Source: Juglans regia (taxonomy: Eukaryota > Streptophyta > Magnoliopsida > Fagales > Juglandaceae). From it: 64,000 nucleotides of DNA. Within the stretch, counting starts at the first letter, position 1. Every line of letters starts with the position of its first letter. Positions 45,930 to 58,052 of the stretch are shown here, piece after piece. The notes below the pieces were generated by a model. That model had not been told where the DNA came from, ran no database searches, and worked only from the letters and a program-made list of their open reading frames with translations. The stretch lies in assembly GCF_001411555.2 (NCBI RefSeq), contig NC_049907.1, positions 4,906,243-4,970,242 of the forward strand. Reading direction: 5' to 3'. The translations under genes were made by a program, and so were the position numbers.

Positions 45930-48900
45930 TTGGAACTGCCAAGGGCTTGGGAACCCTTGGATAGTTCAAGACCTTTACCATATGGTGAAGGATAAGAAGC
46001 CCAACATAGTTTTCTTAATGGAAACTAAGATGAATAAAAAAAAAAGTGAAAGAATGAAAAAAAGGCTGAAGTGTGATGGTTTTTTTGTGGTGGAACCTCT
46101 TGGTAGAAAGGGGGATTGATAATGTTTTGGGATCATAATGTAATTGCTGAAGTGGCCAACTATTCCCAAAGGCACATTAGCATGTGGGTCACATATGAGG
46201 GTGGGAAGGAAAGATGGATGTTGACAAGTTATTATGGGGAACCAAATGCTAGTAAGAGAGTTGCTTCATGGAATTTTTTTCTCATCTCTCAAACCTGATG
46301 GGAATGTGGGATGGTGTGTAATTGGTGATTTTAATGAAATTGTGTCACATGGTGAGAAAGTAGGAGGGAGGCAGAGACAAGAGAGCCAAATGGAAGCTTT
46401 CAGAGCTATTCTGGAATATGGAGGACTTTATGATTTGGGGTGGAAATGTGATAAGTATACATGGAGTAATAAGCATGTAGATGAAACTTTCACCAAAGAA
46501 AGGCTTGATAGGGCAGTTGTGAACTCAAGGTGGACGAGTTTATTCCAAGAAGGTAGGGTGGAGGTTATGGCAGCTAGATGCTCTAACCATAGGCCATTGT
46601 TGTTGTGCATGAGTTAGTTCTTTGAAAAGGAAGAAAGAATGAGAGTTTTCAGATATGAGGCCAGTTGGGCTTTAGAGGAGGAGTGTGCTGAGGTTCTAAA
46701 AAGGGTATGGCATAAGGGTGATGTAAGGGTAGAGGGTCTCCAACCTGAAAAGCAACCTTGAAGATAGTAAGAAGGAATTACTCAAATGGTGCAAATAGAA
46801 TGGAGCAGGGAAGGGAAGGGATTTGGAAGAAAAAACTAAACTGTTGAAGAGATTACAGGAGGGTGAAAATAGTAACAATATGGAAGAAATAAAAATGATT
46901 CAAAGAGAGGTGGGGAGTTTTTTAGAAAAGGAAGACTTAATGTGGAGACAAAGGGCAAAGCAGAATTGGTACTAGCTAGGGGATAAAAACACTAAATTCT
47001 TCCATAGCTATGCCAACCAAAGGAGAGCCAAAAATAAGATATGTGAGGTAAGGGATGAAGAAGGCAGAAGCTGGTTGAAAAAAGAAGATGTGGAATGAGC
47101 TTTTAATGCCTATTTTGGAAAGGTTTTTACCTCTACCAAGCTAGGGTAGGCAAAAAATGATCATTGTTTGCTAAAAATGGAGCCTCGTGTCACTATGGAG
47201 ATGAATGAAGGGCTTTCCAAGCCTTTCAACAGAGTGGAGATTGAAGAAGCCATCAACCAGATGACGCCATTAAAGTCCCCTAGACCAGATGGATTTGGTG
47301 CATGTTTCTACTAAAAGCATTGGAATATTATTGGTGATGAAGTCTGCAAGGCTATGCTTTCTTGGCTAAATGGTATTCCCTTTGATCCCTCTATTAATCA
47401 TACTTTCATTGTCTTCATTCCTAAAGTAGAAAGTCCTGCTAGGGTCAGTGAATATAGGCCCATTAGCTTGTGTAATGTGGCCTACAAGATCATGTCTCAA
47501 GTGTGTTGGCCAATAGAATGAAAAAAATTTTAGATGTTATCATTTCTCCCAACCAGAGTGCTTTCATTCATGGGAGATTGATAACTGATAACATTATGGT
47601 TGCTTATGATTTGTTACACTCGATGAAGGCAAGAAGAAGGGGAAGAGTAGCTAGTCTGGCTATAAAACTTGATATGTCAAAAGCTTATGACAAGATCGAA
47701 TTATTTTTTCTTGAGTCTGCCATGAAAAGGTTGGGCTTCTGTTCTTGATGGGTTATGATTTTGAGGTGTGTGAGCTCAGTAACCAACTCAGTTCTTGTCA
47801 ATGGTCAGCCTGGCCTTGTATTTTTTCCTTCAAGAGGATTAAGACAAGGAGACCCACTGTCTCCCTATCTTTGTATTCTCTATGCTGAAAGTTTATCTAC
47901 TCTCCTCAATTTTTTGACATGCAAGGGAATAAAAGGGGGTGAATGTGGCCAAGGGGGGTTATAGAGTGAATCATTTGCTATTTGCAGATGATTGTGTGCT
48001 ATTTGGGAGGGCCAAAGTGGAGGAATGGAAGAAGATTCAATCAATGTTGTAGGTTTATGAGGCTGCTTCTGGGCAAGTCCTAAATCAAGAAAAATATATT
48101 ATTTTCTATAGCTCAAATAACACTACGATTGACAAGAATAAGATAAGGGATGTGGTGGGGCAGTGATGGTTGGATCTTATGAAAAGTATTTGGGGTTGCC
48201 ACTTATGGTGGGAAGATCCAAGTATCAAACATTCAGAAGGTTAAAGGAAAGAGTATGGAGGAAGGTCAACAATTAGAAGAATTCCTTTCTGTCAACAGCA
48301 GGGAAGGAGGTGCTAATTAAAGCAGTGTTACAAGCTGTTCCAACCTATGCAATGAGTGTCTTTTTGCTCCCAAAAAAACTTTGCAAGGACCTGAACAGTA
48401 TACTAGCTAAGTTTTGGTGGGGTAATCAAAATACCAACAAAAGGGTTCACTAGTGTAGCTAGGAGAAACTGGGGCAACAGAAGCAAAAATGAGGTCTTGG
48501 TTTCAAGAATGTGGAGTGTTTTAATCTGGCTTTGCTTGCAAAGTAGGGGTGGAGGTTAGTGCATAATCACGACAGCTTAGTAGCTCGAATCTTTAAACAG
48601 AAGTATTTTAGAGATTCTTCCTTTTTTACATGCTAAGATGGGTGGTAGACCCTCTTTGATTTGGAAGAGTGTGTGGAGGCATCAAAATTGTTAAAAGAAG
48701 GGATGAGATGGAGGGTGGGGGATGGAAAAAATATAAAAATATGGGGGGACAAATGGCTTACAACCCCATCTTCCTTTTGTGTACAAGCTCCTGTTTCAAG
48801 ATTGAATCAAAATACAAGAGTGGAGGAACTAATTGTGCAAGATATCAGGGAATGAAATGAGACATTAATAAGGGAGATACTTGGGTTGGAGGAAGTGGAA

Positions 48901-50039
48901 CAAATCTTGAGTTTGCCTCTGAGTAAACTGAACTCTGGTGATAAAATAGTGTGGGGACCTTCTAAGAAGGGTCTATTTTCGGTGAGAAGTCCATATTACC
49001 TAGAGATGGAGAGAAAGAAGAGATTAAGAGGGAAAACTTCGAAGGAGTATGATGATGATCAAATGTGGGTCAGGATTTGGGAGTTGCATATACCAGAGAA
49101 AACAAAACTGTTTTTATGGAAAGCCGGAAACAATTTCCTTGCCACAAGAAGCAATTTGATGTCTAAGAAACTAGTGGACAGTGACTTATGCCCTCTTTGT
49201 AAACATGAGGTGGAATCTACCATGCATGTACTTTGGCAGTGTTCTACTGCCAATGATGTGTGGATAGAGTCTTTGTTTAGAATCCAAAAATGGAGCACTG
49301 CAGAAGACAACTTGCTGACTTTGATTGAAAAAATGATATAGAAGCTAACCAAGAAGGAAATAGAGGAGGTGACTATGAATGAGGGGATTATGGCTAAGAA
49401 GAAATCAGTTTGTTTTTTAAAACAATTTCAAAAACCATGGATAGGTGGTCAGGACAGCAAGGGATGAAATAAGGGATTTTCAAGCAGCTCAGAATATGGA
49501 TTTAAACAAGGCATCAAGCAACCCTGTAGATAAGCAACGAAGGTGGAAGACTCCAAGTGGGGGCTAATTAAGATGCAGCTATCAACCTGAAACAAAGAAA
49601 GATGGGGATAGGAGTAGTTATAAGGGATGAATGGGGAGAAGTTCTAACAGCCTGTTGTGATTAGAAGAAGTATGTGCAACAACCAGATATAGCAGAATGT
49701 ATGGCCCTCTGGAAAGCTATGGAACTGGGCAGAGATCTTGGTTTCAATAGAGTGGTCTTCGAAGGTGATGCATATACTATTGTAAAGGTTGTAAATGAGA
49801 AGAGTGAGGACTACCTTGCTTATGGAAGCATAGTTTAAGATGCAAAACAAATGTTGCAACAATACAGAAACTAGAAGGTGCAATTTGTCAATAGAAACTC
49901 GAATGAAGTGGCTCACATTTTAGCAAAGATGGCTATTAGTTTAAAGTCTGAGAAAGTTTGGATGGAAGATATACCAAGTTGTATTTCAGAAAGTATAAAA
50001 AAGGATAAGGAATGTATGAACAATGTTGATTACAGATAA
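45916..50039 (+). pseudogene. LINE ORF2 (endonuclease, reverse transcriptase, RNase H), broken
   Basis: The start MKTLSWNCQGLGNP and METK are APE-type endonuclease motifs; IGDFNEIVSHGEKVGG, TKERLDRAVVN and CSNHRPLLL complete that domain. RT has SEYRPISLCNVAYKIMS, NQSAFIHGRLITDNIMVAYD, LDMSKAYDKIE, GLRQGDPLSPYL and LLFADDCVLFG. Then follow the zinc-binding region (LHIPEKTKLFLWKAGNNFLA, CPLCKHEVESTMHVLWQC) and RNase H (IAECMALWKAMELGRDLGF, VVFEGDAYTIVKVV, NEVAHILAKMA). Several stops are single C-to-T changes (e.g. NWY*LGDK). It cannot make a full protein. Confidence 0.9.
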
Positions 50040-51309
50040 ATACAAATTGATTTTGATTAAAAAAAAAAATATAATATAGTGCCACATAACTTATTAAAAA
50101 AACTTAAAAGTTATATATTCAAAACAAAATAGAGCTCGAAAACATAAAAAGAGGAAGACTAAAATTCTAGATTTCATCCACTTTTTTATATTTGTGTTTT
50201 TAATTTTTTTAATAAACCATGTGACAATACATTGTGGTGCCACATTAAGGAAGCAAAGTGAGTAATATAAATTATGGAGCATAGTAGCATTACTCTAAAA
50301 TAAAATTAGATGAAAACTTACAAATACCATATACCTTATTTATGAATGTCAAAAACAGTTAATAGCCTTATTGACTAGTTGTCGTGACATTTTTTCATGA
50401 TAATTAACATCAGATGCAGGTTTAGGTTATGCAAGTTTCATATACATCTTTTAAAAAAATGAGTTACATTATAAAAAAAAGTAAAATTTTTCATAACAGA
50501 TCCTACTCTTTGCAAAGAGTCTATGCAAAACTTACATACTTGAATTCTATATAAATCATTTTTCTTAAATTTTTCTTAAAAAATCATTAAAGATGACATG
50601 GATAGTTGTAGGCCTGGGGGCTAAGTATCTGTACCCAGCCCCTACTTGGGGCGAGCCAAATTGCCTGCCCACATCAGGCGCGCGGGTGCCCATGCACAAA
50701 GGTGGGGTTAGGCTAGGCCTTGGCCCTACCTGATTTTCATCCGTCTGCCAGGCCCATATAAATATAAATATATATATTAAAAAACAAAACAACTCTAACT
50801 ATAAATACGTAATCTTTCTCTCTCCTCTCCTTCCTCTCCTATCTCTCTTCTTCTCCTATTCTTTTCTCCCCCTTCCTCTCTTCTTCTTTGGGATCTACTT
50901 TGCCTGTGTTTTGTGATTCTGCCTCGTTTCGCTTGGCGTGGCTTAGAGCTGCATTTTCTATGCTATTTTGCCTTAGAGCGTCATTGTCCTGCTAGAGGTT
51001 CTCCATCTCCAAGGCCATTCTCTTCAACTTTTCCTCCATCTCAGCAAATCTTCCTTCCATCCTACTATCTGCTTAATTACTTGTAGTTGTTGTTTCTTGA
51101 TCACGGATTACATGGGAGCGTGTTGTCGTAGGTATACAAAAAGCATGTTAAGATATAGGATAAAGGGATCCCATAGGCGACGCGAAATGTTGATGACGTG
51201 TTTTGTACACCTCAACTCGTCTTCCTTCTTCTTTGCATGGGACCTGTCAAGAAAGAGGTTAGGAAGCAATTGGCCCCCTGCTTGGTCGATCGAAGCCTCC
51301 AATGCTTAA
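47290..51309 (+). repeat. segmental duplication, source-like block (copy 1)
   Basis: From TGGATTTGGTGCATGTTTCTA in the LINE RT, through the LINE end, the MITE right half and about 1 kb of flank (GTATCTGTACCCAGCCCCTA; CTCTCCTTCCTCTCC; GATCACGGATTACATGGGAG), the sequence is repeated at 58636-62207 and 62208-64000. The flank 50300-51309 has no recognised gene. Because non-LINE flank is included, the copies came from DNA duplication, not new LINE insertion. Confidence 0.9.
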
Positions 51310-53024
51310 GTTAGTTCGTTTTTAGAGAAATTCAAGACTATCCTTGTCTCTTACCTAGGGTCCTGTCTTATATCCTCCTCCTAATATTGAATCATCGCTT
51401 CTTCCCATGCCTAGGGTCTCTCCTATACATGGCGCCATGCTGCCACATTAAATTCGACAACTCTCACTAGTGCCCTCGATCAGCCCCCCCCCCTGCGGGA
51501 CATTTGTTGAGCTATCCCGGCAAGGACAAGTCTTTTAGTTGGGTTCTCCTACCTTTGATTCCTTGTATCAAGTCATTTAATGGGGTTGGACTCTTTGCAG
51601 TCGTCCCAATTAGGGACACTTCTACTGTGGTATGTGTCGAACTGACCCTGAATCTGGTCATTTAATGCAGCGTGGCTCCCGACAGACTTTCTAAGCAGGG
51701 ACACATCCATTGGTGTGTCGTCCCACATTCCTATGTTGATCTGGATCTCTGACACACCTGCCTTGTTGGAGCTAAAAGATTCGTGTTAGGCCTTCCTTGC
51801 CTTCCCATTTCTGAGCTAGGCTCGAGGTCCTGGTGGACTCTTTTAGGATGTTTTATTCCCATCCGACGCCTTTTGACCTTTATTTATATGGGTTGCTTGA
51901 CTAATTGTTGGAGCTTAACTTTGGTGTGATCTCTTTTGTTTGAACTCTGGATTGGCACGTGATGACTATTAACCTATGACCCATCTCCAACGGGCTTCAG
52001 TCCTATAACTCATGGGCTCTTGTAGGTGTGGGCTCATCCCTACCTTTGTGAGGGCACAGTCCAAGACCATTCACAAAAATAAACCACCCAAATAATTAAA
52101 ATATGATAGAATATTACGACTCAGTTAAAGGGAGATTGGCATATCCCACCCAGGTTGAATGTGAAGGTTTTATACTTACGATTAGAATTTAGAAATGCAA
52201 GACGCTTGGATCGACACAACAGTATGACTTTGACCAATTTTTTTACGAGTGATCTCTTCATACAATTGTAGAGTAATAATACATACAATTACAAAATATC
52301 TAAGTATTACACAATCATTTTAAAAAAGAATAAAATTTATTATTAAAAAAATTAATTTTTTATTTTTATATAAATCTTATATTTTTTCTAAATTAAATAT
52401 TAATATATTTCACGATTATAAATATCATTTCTTTGTATCATATCATGTGAGAGTGATTTTGATTTTTGACTTACCGATGATTTTTGCTCGAGCGAAATGA
52501 TTGTTTCCTTCCCATCCACGATGGTAAGCTTTCAACCTTTAATAATGCTTGAAATAATTTTAGGGCGGACAAGTATTCCATACTATATTTTAAAAAAGTA
52601 AAATTTACTGTTAAAAGCTAATTTATTTTATGTGGATGTAAAATTTAACTAATTTTTTTTTTAAATAATAAAAAAAAGGGACAAAACTTACCCAATATCA
52701 TTTCTTGCTTTCAAATCGACACACAAAAGCCGAAGCTTTACTATATTTTCAACGGCACTATAGTTGCTTGCTTTATCTCTTTCTCAATTCCGTAACCCAA
52801 TAATATAATAAAAAATATAATAGAAAAAGAGATGGATAAGTAAGGAGAGATACACTTTGAAGGTCACATCTTTGACTATTTTTAACTGTGAATCTGTGAT
52901 TGAATATAAAATATTGATCCATATTTATATAAAAAGAAAATTATATAGGAAAAAAAATAGGATAATAATCAAATCGAATCGAATCAAGTTTGAATTGACA
53001 ACATTATCTCCAACATATTGAAGG
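51310..53024. other. spacer before reductase copy 5
   Basis: No gene. 51310-52090 is GC-average sequence with words such as TTAATGGGGTTGGACTCTTT and CCATCTCCAACGGGCTTCAG that look like LTR or leader sequence, but no termini can be fixed. 52255-52450 is an uninterrupted relative of the MITE hosting LTR D. 52450-53024 is AT-rich. Confidence 0.4.
52255..52450. repeat. small MITE-like element, uninterrupted copy
   Basis: ATACAATTACAAAATATCTAAG, ACACAATCATTTTAAAAAAG and CACGATTATAAATATCATTTC align with the two halves at 40925-40978 and 43917-44052. It acts as an empty-site reference for LTR copy D. Confidence 0.55.
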
Positions 53025-53124
53025 AACTCCTGTGTTGGTTTTCATGACTAACCCAAGATAAGTGGCAACACTCTGATTTGATCATAAACACTGTCCTCGC
53101 CCATTTCATTTGAAATTCCTCGGA

Positions 53125-54757
53125 ATGGCTCAAAAAAGCAAGATTTTGATAATCGGAGCCACCGGATACATCGGAAAATTCCTAGTGGAGGCAAGCGTGA
53201 AAGATGGACGCTCAACTTTTGCATTGGTCAGAGAAAGCACAGCTTCGAGTCCTGACAAGTCCGAACTGATTGAGAGCTTCAAGAGCTCTGGAATTACAGT
53301 TCTCTATGTATGTTTTCTTCATGCGTGTGATTTTCTTACGTTGGTTTGATATATTGATCTTGAAAACTCATGAAGATTTTTCACAGGGTGACATCTATAA
53401 TCATGAGAGCTTGGTGAAGGCAATCAAGCAAGTTGATGCAGTCATCTCTGCAGTTGGGTTTCAACAACTTGGTGATCAGGTGAAGATTATTGCTGCCATC
53501 AAAGAAGCTGGAAATATCAAGGCAAGCCATCTTGCTAATCAACCTTTCAATATATTCGTTCAAATTCTGTTTCCTTTTTGGATTGTAATTTTGAACAAAA
53601 TGAGTAAAGTAAAGAAAAATTGGGTGGGTAACAGAGATTCCTCCCATCAGAGTTTGGAATGGATGTGGATCGTTTCAATGCAGTGGAGCCAGCTGCAAGC
53701 CTTTTTGCTCTTAAGGCGAGCATCCGGAGATCAATCGAGGAAGCAGGAATTCCATATACCTACATCGTGTCCAATTGCTTTGCTGAGTACTTCTTGAGAA
53801 ACTTTGGACAGTCAGGTGCCACAGTTCCTCCAAGAGACAAAGTAGTTGTACTTGGCGATGGAAATATCAAAGGTATTGGCATAGAATTAATCCATTTATT
53901 TACCTTTAATGACTTGTCTATATGTAATTGGGTTTAGACCAGCTATTTTGGTTATAAAAATCCTGTAATTGCCATTTTCTTTGTTACAGTAATTTTTAAC
54001 AAGGAAGGAGATATTGCCACTTATACAATAAAAGCAGTTGATGATCCAAAAACGTTGAACAAGATCCTTTATATGAGACCCCCTGCTAACATTTTGTCCT
54101 TCAATGAGATTCTCTCCCTGTGGGAGAAGAAGATCAGCAAGACCCTGGAGAAGATTTATATTCTAGAAGACCAACTTCTTGAGAAAATCCGGGGTGAGTT
54201 GATACCAAATTTCAATAAGGATACTTTCTTGTTGCTTTGTTTCGATTAAGTGATAGGTGGATTATCTTCTTTATCTTTAGAAACTATCTTTCCAACCAGT
54301 AACTGTATGATCGCAAGATTATCACAAGATTCAAAGTATGACACTATAGCCTTTAATTCAAAGTGGTAGTTACCTATTAGTTGATGAAACCAAGCTATCT
54401 TTTTATCTTCGTCAACGTCTGCAGCATATATGTTTTCTATATGATATTTATTGGCATGTAATTGTATCTGCTTTAAAGGTAATCCTCTTGGAGTTTCCTC
54501 TTGAATTTAGCAGTTCCATGTATTTCTGGAGAATGCTAAGATAGTTCAATGAAGGTTGGGCTGTTCTGATAGTTTTTTGCTTTTCTGCAGAATCTCCAAC
54601 CCCCTCAAACATCATTTTATCCATCTTATACTCTGTGTTTGTGAAGGGAGATTGTACAAATTATGAGATTGAGGCTTCTTTTGGAGTGGAGGCTTCTGAG
54701 ATTTATCCAGAGGTGAAATACACAACTGTGGAGGAATACCTCGATCAGCTTGTCTAA
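53125..54757 (+). CDS. isoflavone reductase-like / PCBER-like NADPH reductase, copy 5
   Basis: Exons 53125-53307, 53387-53521, 53635-53872, 53990-54193 and 54591-54757 give 308 aa without lesions. Intron 2 begins GC. NADPH loop GATGYIGKF; RFLPSEFG; putative catalytic Lys133 in FALKASIRR; C-terminus YTTVEEYLDQLV. Exon 4 has substitutions not seen in the others (VIFNKEGDIATYT, DDPKTLNK). Its 3' UTR, with AATAAA at 54802, matches that of copy 3 closely. Upstream homology stops at about 53025, so the TATTTAAG block of the other members is missing and the promoter must differ. Role as for the other copies: cytosolic NADPH-dependent reductase, substrate unknown. Confidence 0.93.
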
Positions 54758-56492
54758 ACTTGGACAATTGTTTGTAACAATATGTTCTGTTTGCTGTGTA
54801 CAATAAATATAGGAACTTGTGAAGTCTCCATGGTCTGTGTACTGTGGCACTTGCTACCTTTCATTTGTGCCCTTGTTTATATTTGTCATAAAAACCCTTG
54901 TACTGGAACCTTTGTACTGTTGTTTCAATCTTAAAATAGTATTTGTGTTGTGATTCAATAATGGAAATGATAAAAAATAAAAAGAAAATAAAAAAAGAAA
55001 ACCTTATTCTGAAGTTCTTGTTAATCTCTTGGTGCTTCAAATGAATCTTTTGCTTTTTCTGATGGAGGGACATGGAGATTTTCCTCTAAAGCTGATTTTT
55101 AAACCAATGGTTTGTTGATTGAGGGACTTACACTGTTGAACCTTGTGTTATGAATGAAAACGAATAGTAAAATTAGTGTATTGTGAGTTCTACCAAGTTT
55201 CTGAATTCGGAATAAAAGATGATTTAAGCACAACCTATTTAGTTTTAATAATGTGCAACTTTTAGATATTCTTGGGCATTATCTTTAGTAGTCCAAAATT
55301 GTTTCTTATGAGAGAAAATAACTTGTGAGATATTGAGCCTCAAAGCAAAAGAGTTTTCTCTCTTATATACAGACCATTGAGCTGTTGATCCTTGATCATT
55401 CTTGTTTTTGGAGGGTCAAAAAGTTCATTGGCGTCTTGTGCGTTCATCAGTGATACTAGTGGCGTTTCAGTAGATCTAATAAGGTTTGTTTATGGGGGAA
55501 GCTGTAGAAGAATACCAGTGTTCTGAAACTACTGGGAGTGGAGATCAAATAGGTCGCTTGCAGGGATTACAATATGGTTTTTGAGTCTGCATCTGTTTTC
55601 TAAGGTCTTAAACAAATTGGAATATCTTTCTTTCATGGTGGATATAGGCACCAGTTGAGCAACTGGAATGATGCCTTTTTTTTTTTTTTTTTTATGAAGA
55701 ATTCTTCAAAAGCTTTTCCTTCATGATCAAAATCTTTAAGATCATTTTTTTTTACAACTATCTTAGATTTTGATATTGATATATTAATCTATTGATTATT
55801 TACTGTTTATTATTCCGCTATATTTTGTTCAAACACCTCTTCACCCTGTTAGGTGTATTCGGGATCAGTGCCATAAAAAATATCTATGTTTATTCCTCTT
55901 TTGTGAAGGGCAAATATGGCTAACTATTCTGGGGATGCAAGTGGGTAAAGCCTTTCTTGGACTGTAAAATTATGCTGGATTATTAAATCTATGCTGGACG
56001 GGTGCTCCATCGGTTTTCAACCGTGTAAGATTGTTTTCTTAAATCTTCATTGTTGCTAACTTTCAAGAGAAACTTTATTTTTTAGAAACTTTAGTATCTT
56101 TTTCTTATTTGGGGTCTATGAGCAATCTGGCTTAACATATGTATCGCATATCTAGTTGCTTTCACTCAAAGCCATCGAACATTCACATCAATGTCTACAT
56201 TAAGGAGAACTGGTTGAGAGTTTGTGTTTGTACATCTGCTATGTTGTTAAGAAAGTGAGCCAAATAGAAGAGGATTCTTTCACCAGTAGGGACCCTGCTT
56301 TTTAACAAGAGATTCTTAACAGAATGCAATGATGACTTTGCTTGAATTAATCACTTAATGATTTCCCTAAATACAGTTTGTTATACTAATTAAGTCTAGC
56401 GCAATGTATGTTCTACTCAGATTTTAAGAAACTTATGTTCCATCTACAACAATATTTCTTCTCTCAAATCCAAATGTGAATTTCTGTGGCAG
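54758..56492. other. spacer after reductase copy 5
   Basis: 54758-55170 is 3' UTR and flank shared with copy 3 (GATGGAGGGACATGGAGA, GGTTTGTT.ATTGAGGGACTTA). 55170-56492 contains no recognised gene; there is a T-run at 55677-55694. Earlier exons of the pyrophosphatase relic (next entry) were looked for here and not found. Confidence 0.5.
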
Positions 56493-57502
56493 GTTGTTGA
56501 CATTGGAAAAGGCAGCAAGGTTAAGTACGAGTTTGACAAGAAAAGTGCCTTTAAGAGAGTGAATTTTCTTCCACTTTTAACTTTTCCTTTAGCTTTCTAA
56601 TACTTATCCAATTTGTTCCCACTTAGGTGCATTGTTTGCTTTTGTCATGTTTGATTTAGGTTACACTCGAAGTACTTGTATGGCCTAACACCTTTAACTA
56701 AATCTTCATGGCCATGAAAGTTTTACTTAACCTAAAACTTTACTTGGATTCTTGTCCGTGATATACTTCATGTGTCAATTAAAGATACCTCTCTAGCTAG
56801 GTTATCAAATCCTATAATTCATGCATGTAAATAGATTTCAGTGAAAATAGCATTATCATAGTCCCAAACAAAATCACAGAAAACATTTAGATTCATGAAT
56901 AAAGAAATTGACGGATCAAAACTCATACGAAAATAAGTAATGCCAAAACGTGCCCTTTTCCGTACACATTATGTACTGCTGTTGAACAGGTGTAATTGGA
57001 TATCATAATATGACGACCATATTAGCACTCTTGACTACATATACTTTTATATTGCCATAAGTGTTCTTAGGATGTTACCGGGAAAGGAAAAAAAAAAGAA
57101 AAAAGTAAGAAAGTGTTCTTAGGATGTTGTTCTTAATATAAAAGGCATTGTTAGGATGTTGGCATGCTATTGTAAATATTAATAAACGTTCTACATGAAG
57201 AAGGTAACTAAAGAGTTCTTAAAATCGGTTGATTGTGTTCTCTACTCATCGGTTGTTTACCCACACAACTATATATGGTTTCCTTCCACGAACCATTTGT
57301 GAAGACAGTGATCCTATGGATGTCCTGATACTGATGCAGGTAGCTTCCTTTACATGCATGTGACATTTTCTACAATGAAAATAATGTCAGATCATTGAAT
57401 TTCTGAACTTAAACTTGTTTTTCTCTTCTTGCCTAGGAGCCTGTGCTTCCTGGTTCTTTCCTTTGTGCTTGTGCTATTGGGTTGATGACTATGATAGTCC
57501 AG
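56493..57502 (+). pseudogene. soluble inorganic pyrophosphatase relic (three exon pieces)
   Basis: 56493-56546 reads VVDIGKGSKVKYEFDKKS after an AG. 57228-57339 reads [15 protein letters not shown], then after a 4-base ATAT insertion [21 protein letters not shown], ending CAG|GT. 57437-57502 reads EPVLPGSFLCACAIGLMTMIVQ between TAG and GT. These are consecutive segments of plant family I pyrophosphatase, which splits PPi to phosphate; the metal-binding EDSDPMDV is still present. The frameshift, several CGN-to-TGT (Arg to Cys) changes typical of CpG decay, and missing N- and C-terminal exons show it is dead. Introns are retained, so it arose by DNA duplication. Confidence 0.88.
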
Positions 57503-58052
57503 GTAAAACTGAAGGTTTATCTTTCCCTGCCTACCTTTGTGGTTGAAGGACACATAATCACACATTAAGAGCTCCGTTAGGGAGATATAGGAGTTACCCA
57601 CCCAAGGATATTATTGGACAAAGTTCCTTCTTTTTGCATTCCATTACAGAACTCTATCCCCCCCACCACCCCAAACATTGTTTTATTTAGCACGAGTTAC
57701 TTGGGTTATCTGATTTGGGATTAAAGTGAGGTCTAAATGGGTCCGTCCTACCCTGTGCCTTGCATTGAAGGTTGAACGAATTCCCCTTGTATTGATATGG
57801 CATCAATAACCCCCATAAAAAAATCTGTTGCTATTTAGATTTTTCAGCAGTATGCTCTAGATCATCTAATCAGGAATAATAAGGTCAATTTAATTGCTTC
57901 TTGTTGGAAATAAGGAAATTATTGAGAAGAATCTGTTATATCGAGGTCACTTGTTAAGGGAGGTTGCTGATATTTAAAATATTATGAGTTTACAAGGTGG
58001 TCTTTCATGTATATACAATAACTTAATAGCAAAGGAAGTTCCTCTGTTTCTG
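57503..58052. other. spacer after pyrophosphatase relic
   Basis: No continuation of the pyrophosphatase (the next segment would read GEKDDKI-like) and no other gene was found. Confidence 0.5.

Larger units (their letters stand above)
44441..50069 (+). mobile_element. full-length L1-type LINE, 5.6 kb
   Basis: It is bounded by a 15-bp target duplication with one mismatch, TATAATATAGTG(A/C)CA (44426-44440 and 50070-50084), with an A-run immediately before the right copy. It contains two ORFs, overlapping by 14 bases, described separately. Several in-frame stops (e.g. at about 46118, 46616, 46972, 47313) and a small insertion near 47503 make it inactive, but domain order is complete: ORF1, endonuclease, RT, zinc-binding, RNase H, poly-A. 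Confidence 0.93.
44372..50296. mobile_element. MITE split by a full-length LINE
   Basis: AGAGTAATACTACT (44372) and AGTAGCATTACTCT (about 50283-50296) form a 14-bp terminal inverted repeat with one mismatch. The sequences just inside (TTTATAATTTATACTATTC and GAGTAATATAAATTATGGAG) also pair. Removing 44441-50069 joins the halves into an element of about 280 bp. It is a host for the LINE and therefore older than it. Confidence 0.65.
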
